Origin: Pedobacter westerhofensis
Lineage (GTDB): Bacteria > Bacteroidota > Bacteroidia > Sphingobacteriales > Sphingobacteriaceae
DNA length: 64,000 nt
NCBI RefSeq assembly: GCF_900182595.1
Contig: NZ_FXTN01000001.1
Location: forward strand, 434,001 to 498,000
Direction of reading: 5' to 3'
The stretch's first letter is position 1, and the number at the start of each line of letters is the position of its first letter. Positions 15,845 to 24,772 of the stretch are shown piece after piece. A program made the position numbers and the translations under genes. The notes under the pieces were generated by a model. It saw only the letters and a program-made list of their open reading frames with translations, was not told where the DNA came from and made no database searches.

Positions 15845-17020
15845 TTAAGATTGTCTATAAATTTCTGTTAATTCAAAAATCTTAGCCAAGATATCTTTTT
15901 CTATCTGATTAAACTCAATATTTCTGCGTTCAAATACCTTTTCAGTGGTTTCAAACATTTTATTGAGTTTATAAACTTCAGTTTCCTTTGTACATCCCCA
16001 GGAAAAATCAGGGATAAAATTTGCCGGGTATCCACCACCAAACACATTTGAACCTACACCTGCTACTGTCCCGGTGTTAAACATGCTGTTAATCCCGCAT
16101 TTTACATGGTCAGCCATGATGAGCCCGCAAAACTGCAGCCCTGTATTGCGGTAAGAGCGCTGCTCATAATCCCAGAGCTTTACATCCGCGTAATTGTTCT
16201 TCAGGTTTGAATTGTTGCTGTCGGCGCCGATATTGCACCATTGCCCCATTACAGAATTTCCAAGGTATCCTTCGTGCCCTTTGGCAGAATATCCCCAGAT
16301 CACTGCATTTTTGAGCTCACCGCCTACAGTGCTGTAGGGGCCAACAGTGGTTTGCCCGTAGATCTTGCTTCCCATTTTCACATTGGAGCCGTGGCATAGG
16401 GCAAAAGATCCCCGGATATGTGAACCTTCCCAAACCTGCGCATTCTGGCCGATATAAACAGGTCCGTTCAGGGTATTGAACGTGGCGCATTCCGCCTCAG
16501 CACCTTCTTCAAGAAAGATCTGGTCGCCCAAAATAGTATTGGTAGCACTCAGCCTGCCAGAAGACCTTCCCTTGGTGAGCAGTTCAAAATCAGCCCTGAG
16601 TTCCGTATCATTATTCCTGAAAATATCTTCGGGATATACAATATGTGTAAAAGATCCTGTATAGCCCTTGGGGCGGAGGCCGGCATACTGTGCAGGAGTT
16701 ATCGCTTCACCGGCATTTACCCTGTAAGCCAGCACAAGTGTATCCTTTAGCAGCACTTCACCGCTCCTGAGGTCGCTGATCGCCTCAAAGAGCGCTTCAT
16801 CAGGACATATGGCACCATTTACGAAGGTATCTGCATCATGATGTGCAGCGTATTTGACAGACAGGTAGTCTGCGGTCAGAAAGCCGGGCACATGGCCAGC
16901 ATACTTTGCCCATTTTTCTGCTATAGTCAGTATGCCTAAACGCAGATCAGCAACTGGCCTGGTATAGGTGAGCGGGCGCAGTGAAGCCCAGGAGCTATCA
17001 TCAAATAAATTTATCTTCAT
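15845..17020 (-). CDS. GlmU-like protein with left-handed beta helix, Bacteroidota type
   Basis: 391 residues matching the Bacteroidota GlmU-family proteins (putative UDP-GlcNAc diphosphorylase / glucosamine-1-phosphate N-acetyltransferase). The N-terminus LRPLTYTRPVADLRLGILTI replaces the classical GlmU GxGTRM nucleotidyltransferase loop. The second half is a hexapeptide-repeat beta helix (NTLNGPVYIGQNAQVWEGS onward, to about residue 330). It probably supplies UDP-GlcNAc for wall and lipid A synthesis, but the N-terminal catalytic mechanism cannot be assigned from motifs. It is transcribed away from rpmE2's terminator, with 24 nt between its ATG and that hairpin's outer part. Confidence 0.85.
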   Translation of the reverse strand: MKINLFDDSSWASLRPLTYTRPVADLRLGILTIAEKWAKYAGHVPGFLTADYLSVKYAAHHDADTFVNGAICPDEALFEAISDLRSGEVLLKDTLVLAYRVNAGEAITPAQYAGLRPKGYTGSFTHIVYPEDIFRNNDTELRADFELLTKGRSSGRLSATNTILGDQIFLEEGAEAECATFNTLNGPVYIGQNAQVWEGSHIRGSFALCHGSNVKMGSKIYGQTTVGPYSTVGGELKNAVIWGYSAKGHEGYLGNSVMGQWCNIGADSNNSNLKNNYADVKLWDYEQRSYRNTGLQFCGLIMADHVKCGINSMFNTGTVAGVGSNVFGGGYPANFIPDFSWGCTKETEVYKLNKMFETTEKVFERRNIEFNQIEKDILAKIFELTEIYRQS

Positions 17021-17056
17021 GTGTATTTATTTGTCTTTTTCAGCCAATCTGACAAA

Positions 17057-17093
17057 AATAAAAAAAGTCCCGAAGCATAAGCATCGGGACTTT
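17057..17093 (-). terminator. Intrinsic terminator of rpmE2
   Basis: A 10-bp perfect stem (17064-17073 with 17084-17093, loop of 10) is followed on the minus strand by a T-rich tail. It lies just after the rpmE2 stop and separates it from the GlmU-like gene. Confidence 0.9.
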
Positions 17094-17117
17094 AAATAAT
17101 TTCCTATATGGCTACGA

Positions 17118-17366
17118 TTATTTCTTAGCGTAACGTGTTTTGAATTTATCAATACGACCAGCAGTATCTACCAGTTTCATTTTACCAGTGTAAAATGGGT
17201 GAGAGGTGTGGGAGATCTCTAATTTATATAGAGGGTACTCATTACCATCTTCCCAAGTAACAGTTTCTTTAGTATCTACACAAGATTTAGTTAAGAAAGA
17301 ATATTCGTTAGACATATCTTTAAATACTACGAATCTATAGTTTGATGGGTGAAGATCTTTTTTCAT
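17118..17366 (-). CDS. rpmE2: 50S ribosomal protein L31 type B
   Basis: 82 residues with the L31 type B pattern: [17 protein letters not shown] at the start, [20 protein letters not shown] in the middle and a basic end KFKTRYAKK. It lacks the CxxC zinc pair of type A L31; the single Cys (SCVD) is not enough for a zinc ribbon. It is monocistronic with its own terminator. Type B forms often substitute for the zinc form when zinc is scarce, but no zinc regulator site is visible here. Confidence 0.95.
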   Translation of the reverse strand: MKKDLHPSNYRFVVFKDMSNEYSFLTKSCVDTKETVTWEDGNEYPLYKLEISHTSHPFYTGKMKLVDTAGRIDKFKTRYAKK

Positions 17367-17449
17367 ATGAATTTATACTTATTTGTCGCTTATTTTGAAG
17401 GTTGCAAATATCCTAATTATATTTTTTATATACAAGAATTAATGAAAAA

Positions 17450-17737
17450 TTATGTACTATACTTTTTCCAGGTCTCCACTTTCTGTTTTTGCCGGCTAAT
17501 GTATTCATCTGCAATTACTTCTGCAGAGGGCAGCTGAGAACGGCTGATCAGCAGCGATTTCAGCTTCTCTTCATCCACATCGGCACGGTATAATATATTC
17601 ATCATTTTAGCGATGTCATTATCCAGCAGCCAGGTAAAAGCATGTACCATTTTCTGCCTGATGAGCTCTTCCGTCAGTTCTTCCTCCAGTTCAAAGTCCC
17701 TTTCTATAATCCTGCTGAGCGCCCTGATATCATCCAT
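17450..17737 (-). CDS. Conserved hypothetical protein after the epimerase
   Basis: 95 residues from the ATG at 17737 (MDDIRALSRIIERDFELEEE). A longer reading starts at 17782, but the codons before 17737 lie deep inside the epimerase frame and look untranslated. Predicted to be alpha-helical and charged, without signal peptide or membrane helix. The start overlaps the stop of the methylmalonyl-CoA epimerase gene by 8 nt, so it is co-translated with it. I do not recognise the family. The context suggests propionate/methylmalonyl metabolism, which is only inference. Confidence 0.7.
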   Translation of the reverse strand: MDDIRALSRIIERDFELEEELTEELIRQKMVHAFTWLLDNDIAKMMNILYRADVDEEKLKSLLISRSQLPSAEVIADEYISRQKQKVETWKKYST

Positions 17738-18146
17738 TTGATGCTGATTTAATTTCCTGGCACAGTTCAACCAAAACTCCATTTGTGCCTTTTGGATGTA
17801 AAAAGCAGATCAGTTTATTGTCGGCCCCCAGCTTCGGTTCCTGGTTTAAGACTGTAAAACCTTCCTTCTTTAGTCTTTCCATTTCCGCGTAAATATCGCT
17901 TACATCAAAGGCAATATGATGGATGCCCTCTCCTCTTTTCTCAATAAAGGATGCAATCGCGCTGTTATCTGCTGTAGCAGCAAGCAGCTCTATTTTGCTT
18001 TCCCCTGTTTTAAAAAAGGCTGTAGAAACACCTTCTGACGCAACCTGTTCATGCTTGTAGGCAGGAACGCCCAGCAGCTTTTCATAAAGCTCACATGACA
18101 GGCCGAGATCTTTTACCGCAATGCCGATATGTTCAATTTTATTCAT
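17730..18146 (-). CDS. mce: Methylmalonyl-CoA epimerase
   Basis: VOC-fold enzyme that epimerises (2R)- and (2S)-methylmalonyl-CoA in propionate metabolism. Metal ligands of the family are visible: H6 in IEHIGIAV, E in SKIELLA, H in IHHIAFDV and E in VLVELCQE. I chose the ATG at 18146 (MNKIEHIGIAVKDL); a longer reading from 18182 adds a hydrophobic segment not seen in the family. At 138 residues it has normal length. It is divergent from the cysteine desulfurase gene, and no mutase subunits are in the window. Confidence 0.92.
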   Translation of the reverse strand: MNKIEHIGIAVKDLGLSCELYEKLLGVPAYKHEQVASEGVSTAFFKTGESKIELLAATADNSAIASFIEKRGEGIHHIAFDVSDIYAEMERLKKEGFTVLNQEPKLGADNKLICFLHPKGTNGVLVELCQEIKSASNG

Positions 18147-18236
18147 CTCCTGCTGTATGGTTAGAAAAATGTAAAAATGCATGTTTTGTGACTGGTATCA
18201 TAGCAGCTGCCCGGATTTTTTGGTAATCTTTTTTAG

Positions 18237-18244
18237 TACCTTTG
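18237..18244 (+). promoter_or_regulatory. Candidate -7 element for cysteine desulfurase
   Basis: TACCTTTG matches TAnnTTTG, 28 nt before the ATG at 18273. A TTTG at 18219-18222 is 14 nt upstream, closer than the usual -33 spacing. Confidence 0.5.
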
Positions 18245-18272
18245 TATAGTACAGCGAACGAAATAAATAACG

Positions 18273-19448
18273 ATGGAATTTCCGGTTTACCTCGATAACA
18301 ATGCAACCACACCTCTTGATCCAAGAGTCCTGGAAGCGATGCTGCCTTACTTTACCAGCAAGTTCGGCAATGCCGCAAGCCGCAGCCATGTATTTGGCTG
18401 GGTTGCAGAAGAGGGCGTGGATTATGCACGTGAACAGGTTGCAAAGTTAATCGGCTGCACTGACAAAGAGATCATCTTTACTTCAGGCGCCACAGAAGCA
18501 GACAATCTGGGTATCAAAGGTGTTTATGAGATGTACCAGGGAAAGGGGAACCATATCGTTACAGTTGCAACAGAACACAAGGCTGTGCTGGATACCTGTA
18601 TACATCTGGAGAAGCTGGGTGCCAGGGTCACATACCTCAATGTAAAGGAAGACGGCCTGATTGATCTTGCGGAGCTGGAAGCCGCCATGACCGCAGAAAC
18701 GATCCTCGTAACGGTGATGTATGGAAACAATGAGATAGGTGTAATTCAGCCCATCAGGGAAATTTCTGCCATCGCACATCAATACGGTGCTCTATTTATG
18801 ACCGATGCCACACAGGCCGTGGGAAAGATCCCTGTTGATGTAGATGCTGACGGAATAGACCTGCTGGCCCTCAGCGCGCATAAACTTTACGGTCCCAAAG
18901 GGGTAGGCGCATTGTACGTCCGCCGAAAAAACCCAAGGGTAAAACTTACCGCCCAGATGGACGGAGGTGGCCATGAACGCGGCATGCGTTCAGGCACGCT
19001 GAATGTTCCGGGCATTGTGGGCCTGGGCAAAGCCTGCGAATTGTGCCGGCTGGAAATGGATGAAGAAGCAAAACGCCTGTCTGCCTTAAGGGACAAACTG
19101 GAGCAGGCACTGCTGTTAATTGAAGAAAGCCAGGTTAATGGCAGTACCAGTCAGCGCCTGCCGCATGTATCCAATATGTCCTTTAAATATGTCGCTGGCG
19201 AAGGCCTGATGATGGCCATGAAAGATGTTGCAGTATCTTCGGGTTCGGCCTGCACATCTGCATCACTGGAACCTTCCTATGTATTAAAACATCTCGGACT
19301 GTCTGACGATATTGCCCATTCTGCGATCAGATTTGGCCTTGGAAGGTTTACCACGGCAGAAGAAGTGGATTACGCAATTGAAAGCGCAAAAAAAGAGCTA
19401 AAGCAGCTCAGAAATCTTTCTCCCCTGTGGGAGATGGTTAAAGAATAA
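18273..19448 (+). CDS. Cysteine desulfurase, IscS/NifS type
   Basis: PLP enzyme that takes sulfur from cysteine as a persulfide for Fe-S clusters and tRNA thiolation. The class V aminotransferase fold is clear: [12 protein letters not shown] at the start, PLP lysine K204 in [11 protein letters not shown], and the catalytic Cys327 in [17 protein letters not shown] on the long loop typical of IscS rather than SufS. Length of 391 fits. An IscA-type protein gene follows after 68 nt on the same strand, which supports an Fe-S assembly role. No IscU gene is adjacent. Confidence 0.94.
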   Translation: MEFPVYLDNNATTPLDPRVLEAMLPYFTSKFGNAASRSHVFGWVAEEGVDYAREQVAKLIGCTDKEIIFTSGATEADNLGIKGVYEMYQGKGNHIVTVATEHKAVLDTCIHLEKLGARVTYLNVKEDGLIDLAELEAAMTAETILVTVMYGNNEIGVIQPIREISAIAHQYGALFMTDATQAVGKIPVDVDADGIDLLALSAHKLYGPKGVGALYVRRKNPRVKLTAQMDGGGHERGMRSGTLNVPGIVGLGKACELCRLEMDEEAKRLSALRDKLEQALLLIEESQVNGSTSQRLPHVSNMSFKYVAGEGLMMAMKDVAVSSGSACTSASLEPSYVLKHLGLSDDIAHSAIRFGLGRFTTAEEVDYAIESAKKELKQLRNLSPLWEMVKE

Positions 19449-19516
19449 ATGACATTATTAACTACTTAAACACATGGCATCATTTTAGCTGCCATTTATA
19501 TATTAAACTTAAGCAT

Positions 19517-19843
19517 ATGATCACGATTACAGAAAAAGCGAAAGGCAAAATTGATCACTTGATGCAGGAATCTCAAATGGATACCGACTATTTTTTACGG
19601 GTTTCTGTAAAAGGCGGCGGATGTTCAGGATTATCGTATAATCTGGATTTCGATAACGAAGCAAAAAAAGACGATCAGTTTTTTGAAGATAAAGGTGTAC
19701 GCATTGCATTAGATATGAAATCATTTTTATATCTGGCAGGTACCGAACTTGATTTTACCGACGGATTAAACGGAAAAGGCTTTGCCTTTAACAATCCAAA
19801 TGCAACCCGCTCATGCGGATGCGGGGAAAGTTTCTCTGTCTAA
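19517..19843 (+). CDS. A-type Fe-S carrier protein (IscA/ErpA-like)
   Basis: 108 residues with the three conserved cysteines of the HesB/IscA family: C36 in GGGCSGLSY and C100/C102 in the C-terminal SCGCGESF. It accepts or carries Fe-S clusters to target apoproteins. It follows the cysteine desulfurase gene with a 68-nt gap and ends at an intrinsic terminator, so the two probably form a unit. Whether it is IscA, ErpA or SufA cannot be decided from sequence alone. Confidence 0.93.
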   Translation: MITITEKAKGKIDHLMQESQMDTDYFLRVSVKGGGCSGLSYNLDFDNEAKKDDQFFEDKGVRIALDMKSFLYLAGTELDFTDGLNGKGFAFNNPNATRSCGCGESFSV

Positions 19844-19865
19844 AATTTCTTAAAAAATTTTGTGA

Positions 19866-19886
19866 GGGTGCCTATGGTACCCTTTT
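19866..19886 (+). terminator. Intrinsic terminator after the A-type carrier
   Basis: The 7-bp stem GGGTGCC / GGTACCC (one G-T pair), loop TAT, is followed by TTTT. It lies 22 nt after the stop codon. Confidence 0.75.
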
Positions 19887-19993
19887 CGCATTAACTGCCT
19901 CCCGGATACCGGGGGAATTATCTCCTCCGGAATGTACTATTATTGTGTTCCTCTGATAAAAACTCTATTATTGCATTCGCAAATACAACCAAT

Positions 19994-21907
19994 ATGCCAT
20001 CATCTGACCAAATATCTACCGTTCCCGGTTTATTGCGGAACGTAGTAGAAAATATTCATTCTCCTGAATCTACTTTTCTTATCCATAAAAAAGCAGAAAG
20101 CTGGGAAAATATCTCATTTAAAACAACACTTGAAAATGCCGATGCGGTGGCTGCCTTTTTCCTGGAAAAGGGTATTGTTAAAGGAGACAGAATGGGGCTG
20201 ATGATCGAAAACGGGCCGGACTATATCTTCTATGATCAGGGTGTACAGCAGATCGGGGCAATCAACGTATCCATTTACCCTACCCTGTCTGAACATGAGG
20301 TTGAATATATTATCAACGACTCGGGCATGCGGGCAATACTGGTTGGCAATAACTTTTTGTATAAAAAGATATTAAAGATCGCTGCAAACTGCAGGCGACT
20401 GGAATATATTATCCCGGCTTTTGATGACCATGAAAAAATCACTGTCCCTGCTGATCTTCATCTTCAGATCATCAGCTTTGAAGATTTGCTCAGCACCGGT
20501 AAAATAAAAACGGCGCAATATCAGCATGACATCAGGGCCATACGTGAAACAATCAGTCCCTCAGACACTTCCTCACTGGTATACACCTCGGGCACAACAG
20601 GTACGCCAAAAGGCGTAATGCTGTCGCACAATAACTTTGTAGAGAATGTAAAGGTATGCCTCACACAGATGGAAGTAATTGATAAGGACGATGTCTTTCT
20701 GTCCTTCCTGCCGCTCTCGCATGTTTTTGAGCGCACCGCTACCTACCATGTATGCTGCACAGCCGGATGTACCATGGCATTTGCCCAGAGCCTGGAGCTG
20801 CTGGCCAAAAATATGATGGAAGTAAGGCCTACCGTGATGAACTGTGTGCCGCGCCTACTGGAGCGCATCCACGATAAAGCTTACAAAAGCGGTACTGCCG
20901 AAGGCGGTGTTAAAGCCAGGATTTTCCTTTGGGCAATGGAAACCGGTAAAAATTACCGCCAGAAACTGGATGAAGGAAAAACGCCGGGCATACTGCTTTC
21001 TACGGAAAAAATGATCGCAGAAAAATTAGTATTCAGCAAGATCAAGGAAAAAACAGGCGGAAGGCTAAAATTTCTGATTTCCGGCGGAGCCGCTCTCCCA
21101 AAAAATGTAGGAGAGTTTTTTGGCAACCTTGGCATCAAGGTATGTGAAGGATTTGGCTTAACCGAAACCTCACCGGTAATGACTTTCAGCGAGGCCAACA
21201 GACAGGTATATGGTACCGTGGGAAGGGTTATCCCCGGCATTGAAGTAGCCATACAGGATATCGAAACCAAAGAGATCATCAATATACAGACACACGATAC
21301 CTTTGATGAAAACTTTGTATGTCCTGAAGGAGAAATCATTGTGCGCGGCCATTGCGTTATGCAGGGCTATTTCAATAAACCTGCAGAAACCGCAGAGGCT
21401 ATTGATAAGGACAACTGGTTCCATACGGGCGATATCGGCAGGTTCTACAAAGGATATCTGCAGATTACCGACCGTCTAAAAAACATGATCGTTAATGCTT
21501 ACGGTAAAAACGTTTACCCTACCCCCGTAGAAAACATTTATTTAAAGAGCCTTAAGATTGAGCAGATCTTTCTGATTGGTGATAAAAGGGAATATCTTAC
21601 AGCTATTGTGATCCCAAACAGGGAGAGCATGCAGGAAAAATTTGGCTTGCCAAATGAGTTTTTTGAATCGCCGGAAATATTTATTACGGAGCCTGAGATC
21701 GTTGAATGGATCAACCAGGATATCAAACTCTTCTCCAAAGAACTGGCCAAGTTTGAGCGCATTAAAAATTTCATGATCAAAAGAAACCCCTTTAGCATGG
21801 ATGAAGGCGAGATCACCCCTACTATGAAAATCAAACGTAAAGTAGTAGAAACGAAATATGCCGAAAGTATCGCCGGGATGTATATGGCATCTGTAGAGGC
21901 AGATTAG
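19994..21907 (+). CDS. AMP-dependent long-chain acyl-CoA ligase
   Basis: Activates fatty acids to acyl-CoA through acyl-AMP. The ANL superfamily P-loop YTSGTTGTPKGVMLSH is visible at about 195-210, with GFGLTETSPV, WFHTGDIGRF and DRLKNMIVNAYGKNVYP of the C-terminal hinge. I chose the ATG at 19994 (MPSSDQISTVPGLL), 637 residues, since homology to FadD15-like ligases begins there; a GTG at 19943 is an upstream alternative. No transmembrane segment. It is followed after 45 nt by lysS, which has its own promoter element. Confidence 0.9.
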   Translation: MPSSDQISTVPGLLRNVVENIHSPESTFLIHKKAESWENISFKTTLENADAVAAFFLEKGIVKGDRMGLMIENGPDYIFYDQGVQQIGAINVSIYPTLSEHEVEYIINDSGMRAILVGNNFLYKKILKIAANCRRLEYIIPAFDDHEKITVPADLHLQIISFEDLLSTGKIKTAQYQHDIRAIRETISPSDTSSLVYTSGTTGTPKGVMLSHNNFVENVKVCLTQMEVIDKDDVFLSFLPLSHVFERTATYHVCCTAGCTMAFAQSLELLAKNMMEVRPTVMNCVPRLLERIHDKAYKSGTAEGGVKARIFLWAMETGKNYRQKLDEGKTPGILLSTEKMIAEKLVFSKIKEKTGGRLKFLISGGAALPKNVGEFFGNLGIKVCEGFGLTETSPVMTFSEANRQVYGTVGRVIPGIEVAIQDIETKEIINIQTHDTFDENFVCPEGEIIVRGHCVMQGYFNKPAETAEAIDKDNWFHTGDIGRFYKGYLQITDRLKNMIVNAYGKNVYPTPVENIYLKSLKIEQIFLIGDKREYLTAIVIPNRESMQEKFGLPNEFFESPEIFITEPEIVEWINQDIKLFSKELAKFERIKNFMIKRNPFSMDEGEITPTMKIKRKVVETKYAESIAGMYMASVEAD

Positions 21908-21936
21908 AATTTTCTAAAAAGAATCTTCTATTTTAC

Positions 21937-21944
21937 TATTTTTG
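21937..21944 (+). promoter_or_regulatory. Candidate -7 element for lysS
   Basis: TATTTTTG matches TAnnTTTG and sits 8 nt before the ATG at 21953, implying a very short leader or a leaderless mRNA. Confidence 0.45.
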
Positions 21945-21952
21945 CTGAACAT

Positions 21953-23677
21953 ATGAGTACAGGACTATCAGAACAAGAAATATTGCGCAGAAATGCGCTT
22001 GTACAGTTGCGAGAACTGGGCATTGATCCCTACCCTGCCGAAGGTTATGAGATCAACACAACCGCTGAAGATATCTTAGCAAACTACAATGAGGAAAATA
22101 AGGAAGCTTATCAAAACGTAAGCTTTGCCGGCAGGATCATGACCAGGCGTATCATGGGCAGCGCAGCCTTTGCCGAGTTACAGGATTCAACAGGCCGTAT
22201 CCAGGTTTACCTGAAGAGAGACGACCTATGCCCGGAGGAAGACAAGACACTTTACAATACCGTTTTCAAGAAATTACTGGATCTGGGCGATTTCATAGGT
22301 ATCAAAGGATATGTATTCACTACTCAAACCGGCGAAATCTCTGTTCATGTTACTGAATTCACTTTATTATCAAAATCACTAAAACCTCTGCCCGTTGTTA
22401 AACGTGATGAGGAAGGAAATATTTATGATGGCTTTACCGATCCTGAGCTGAGATACAGACAGCGTTATGTGGATCTGACGGTAAATCCAGACTTTAAACA
22501 GATTTTTATCAACCGCTCAAAGGTGATCAGCACCATGCGGAATTACTTTGACCAGCAGGGCTGGATGGAGGTAGAAACACCTATCCTTCAGGCCATACAT
22601 GGTGGTGCCGCGGCACGTCCGTTTGAAACACACCACAATACCCTGGATATGCCATTATACCTCAGGATAGCCAATGAGCTGTACCTGAAGAGACTGATCG
22701 TTGCCGGTTTTGATGGTGTATATGAGTTCGGCAAAATGTTTAGAAATGAAGGCATGGACCGCACGCACAATCCGGAATATACCGCGATGGAAATCTATGT
22801 GGCCTATAAGGATTATATCTGGATGATGGCCATGGTAGAAGAATGCCTTGAAAAGGTTGCAATGGCGATACACGGCAAACCGGTAGTTAAAGTTGGAGAG
22901 CACGAGATCAATTTTGCAGGGCCGTACGAGAAACTAACCATGTATGAGTCGATTCAGAAATATACAGGCATCGACGTTTCTGCAATGACAGAAGAGGAAC
23001 TGGTAGCTACATGCAAAAGCCTGAATATAGAAGTTAATTCATCAATGGGCCGTGGCAAACTGATCGATGAGCTGTTTAGTGAAAAGGTAGAAGCCAACCT
23101 GATCCAGCCAACCTATATTACCGACTACCCTATTGAGATGACTCCCCTGGCAAAAAAACACAGAAGCAAAGAAGGGCTGGTAGAGCGTTTTGAGCTATTT
23201 GTAATGGGTAAAGAGATTGGCAACGCTTATTCTGAGCTCAATGACCCGATTGATCAGAAAGAACGCTTTGAAGACCAGCTGAAATTAGCAGACAGGGGCG
23301 ATGATGAAGCCATGGCGATGGATGATGATTTTGTACGCGCACTGGAATACGGTATGCCGCCAACATCGGGATTAGGTGTAGGGATCGACCGTCTGGTGAT
23401 GCTGATGACTAACCAGTCTACCATCCAGGAAGTACTTTTCTTCCCCCAGATGAGACCGGAGAAAAAAGCAAAGGTGACTACTGATGAAGATTTTGTAAAT
23501 GCAGGAATACCGGCAGAATGGGTGCAGGTGATCAGGAAAATGGGTTTCAATACGATTGAGGATCTTGCCGGAGCAAATGCCAATAAGGTGTTTAACGACC
23601 TGGGCGGGATGCGCAAGAAACTGAAACTGGATCTTACTATGCCTTCAAAAGAAGATGTAACGGCTTGGTTTTCTTAG
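21953..23677 (+). CDS. lysS: Lysyl-tRNA synthetase, class II
   Basis: Charges tRNA-Lys. The N-terminal OB-fold anticodon domain (about 50-150) is followed by the class II core with motif 2 (FRNEGMDRTHNPEYTAMEIY) and motif 3 (GLGVGIDRLVML). At 574 residues it is longer than the roughly 500-residue E. coli enzyme. The extra C-terminal 70 residues (from about FVNAGIPAEWVQVIRKMGF) read as a small helical helix-hairpin-like domain, as in other Bacteroidota LysS. A strong terminator follows. Confidence 0.97.
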   Translation: MSTGLSEQEILRRNALVQLRELGIDPYPAEGYEINTTAEDILANYNEENKEAYQNVSFAGRIMTRRIMGSAAFAELQDSTGRIQVYLKRDDLCPEEDKTLYNTVFKKLLDLGDFIGIKGYVFTTQTGEISVHVTEFTLLSKSLKPLPVVKRDEEGNIYDGFTDPELRYRQRYVDLTVNPDFKQIFINRSKVISTMRNYFDQQGWMEVETPILQAIHGGAAARPFETHHNTLDMPLYLRIANELYLKRLIVAGFDGVYEFGKMFRNEGMDRTHNPEYTAMEIYVAYKDYIWMMAMVEECLEKVAMAIHGKPVVKVGEHEINFAGPYEKLTMYESIQKYTGIDVSAMTEEELVATCKSLNIEVNSSMGRGKLIDELFSEKVEANLIQPTYITDYPIEMTPLAKKHRSKEGLVERFELFVMGKEIGNAYSELNDPIDQKERFEDQLKLADRGDDEAMAMDDDFVRALEYGMPPTSGLGVGIDRLVMLMTNQSTIQEVLFFPQMRPEKKAKVTTDEDFVNAGIPAEWVQVIRKMGFNTIEDLAGANANKVFNDLGGMRKKLKLDLTMPSKEDVTAWFS

Positions 23678-23720
23678 GCAAACTACCTGATTAGCTTAAC
23701 ATAAAGATAACAAAGACTTA

Positions 23721-23757
23721 AAGGGCTGCCGTAATGATTTATGGCAGCCCTTTTTTA
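23721..23757 (+). terminator. Intrinsic terminator of lysS
   Basis: The 10-bp GC-rich stem AAGGGCTGCC / GGCAGCCCTT (23721-23730 with 23743-23752), extended by GTAA/TTAT toward the loop, is followed by a T run. Confidence 0.93.
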
Positions 23758-23788
23758 TTTTTACCAGACACAAATAATTTGTAAAGCT

Positions 23789-24001
23789 ATGAATAACTCT
23801 AGTCTGGAAATTACCGAAAACGAATACTGCATAAAATTAAGCAAGGATGCTTTTGATTTGTCCCTGATTCGTCAGCTGATCAAAAGAATTCAGTCTGAGC
23901 AACTGTTCTTTAGCAAAAGCAAAGATTACATGGATGATGACATCATCAGCAGAGGCGGACTGAATGAGAATGAAAATTTTGACAGTTTAAATGAGAAATA
24001 A
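23789..24001 (+). CDS. Small conserved-looking hypothetical protein
   Basis: 70 residues from the ATG at 23789 (MNNSSLEITENEYCIKLSK). A longer frame starts inside the lysS terminator and is unlikely. It reads as a short beta segment followed by an amphipathic helix (FDLSLIRQLIKRIQSEQ) and an acidic tail (MDDDIISRGGLNENENFD). The shape resembles small antitoxin-like or adaptor proteins, but no partner toxin is adjacent and I do not recognise the family. It stands 31 nt after the lysS terminator. Confidence 0.55.
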   Translation: MNNSSLEITENEYCIKLSKDAFDLSLIRQLIKRIQSEQLFFSKSKDYMDDDIISRGGLNENENFDSLNEK

Positions 24002-24772
24002 AAAAAACGCTGTATCATTGAACAAATGTTAGCCTTTTTTTATTTATTTTTGCCCTTGATGTTGTTTTTCTGAAGTTTCAGGTGAATGTTTTTAAGAACC
24101 GGCCAAAAGAGAGAAAAGTAGCGCTGTCAAGTTGCTTTTTTCTTAGATTTTGTGCGATGCGCTCAATCCCCATTCGATTTCAACTTTTTCTTTACCTCGG
24201 AGCATAAAGCGGCAGAAACCATGGTTCTGTTTAATATTAGCGAAGATTCAATGGCTTCCTGCACCTCTCTTTAAAGAACACACGGTCATTTTGGAATTGA
24301 GAAACCTATTATTTACATTTCTCAACCGTTGTCCGTTCGTATCATGCTGTATCATCGTTTTGTTCAAAAACGATCCTGTACCGTTTTACAACCGTTCCTG
24401 TACCGTACCTTCTGTACCCCTTTAATACTCCATCCATACCACAACCATACTGCATCTTTACTCCTTAGGTATAATTGCAGTATGGTTGTGGTATGGATGG
24501 GGTAAGCATGGTACGGTGCAAATACGGAGCTGAAACGGTAAAGATACGTTATCAAGCAAACCAGTATACGAACGATAGCTAAACAGTGCAGGGATGAAGC
24601 ATGGTTAAGGTGAAAACAAACCAACAATTACACTTTATCTGGTAATTATGGCAACACAGGGAAGCCCATATGCTAAACGCCCGGAAATGCAGGTTCTCTG
24701 ATTTGGTAACAGCATTAAGATACCGCCTGTTTGTTTATTTTAAACAATCTGCGTTCTCAATTCGACGTTAAA
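24002..24772 (+). other. 771-nt region with a long nested inverted repeat, no convincing gene
   Basis: Frames here are short and start poorly. The left third (about 24060-24290) reads on the minus strand as a weakly coding-like series broken by several stops, so it may be a decayed gene or a repeat flank. The right part (24334-24574) is a nested palindrome described separately. It lies between the lysS-side gene on the plus strand and the convergent TPR-like gene. Confidence 0.7.
24334..24574. repeat. Long nested inverted repeat (possible MITE-like or structured element)
   Basis: The core arms are perfect 25-mers: 24430-24454 is the exact reverse complement of 24476-24500, with a 21-nt spacer. 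Moving outward, further matched pairs keep the same order: ACCGTACC (24402-24409) with GGTACGGT (24510-24517), TACCGTTT (24379-24386) with AAACGGTA (24533-24540), and CGTTCGTAT (24334-24342) with ATACGAACG (24566-24574). The left side also holds a 10-base direct repeat CCTGTACCGT (24375 and 24397) and a local hairpin at 24354-24374. There is no T tract, so it is not a standard terminator. Confidence 0.9.

Noticed and set aside
24375..24420. CRISPR-like short repeats (CCTGTACCGT twice, GTACC several times)
   Set aside because: Only two full copies, no regular spacing, no spacers and no cas genes. They are parts of the nested palindrome.
24150..24425. Protein-coding ORF of 91 codons on the plus strand
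   Set aside because: It uses a weak start, overlaps the palindrome and has no recognisable domain; composition looks non-coding.
24430..24500. Rho-independent terminator for the convergent genes
   Set aside because: The arms are far longer than in a normal terminator, the spacer is 21 nt, and no T run follows on either strand. The lysS unit already has a clear terminator at 23721-23757.
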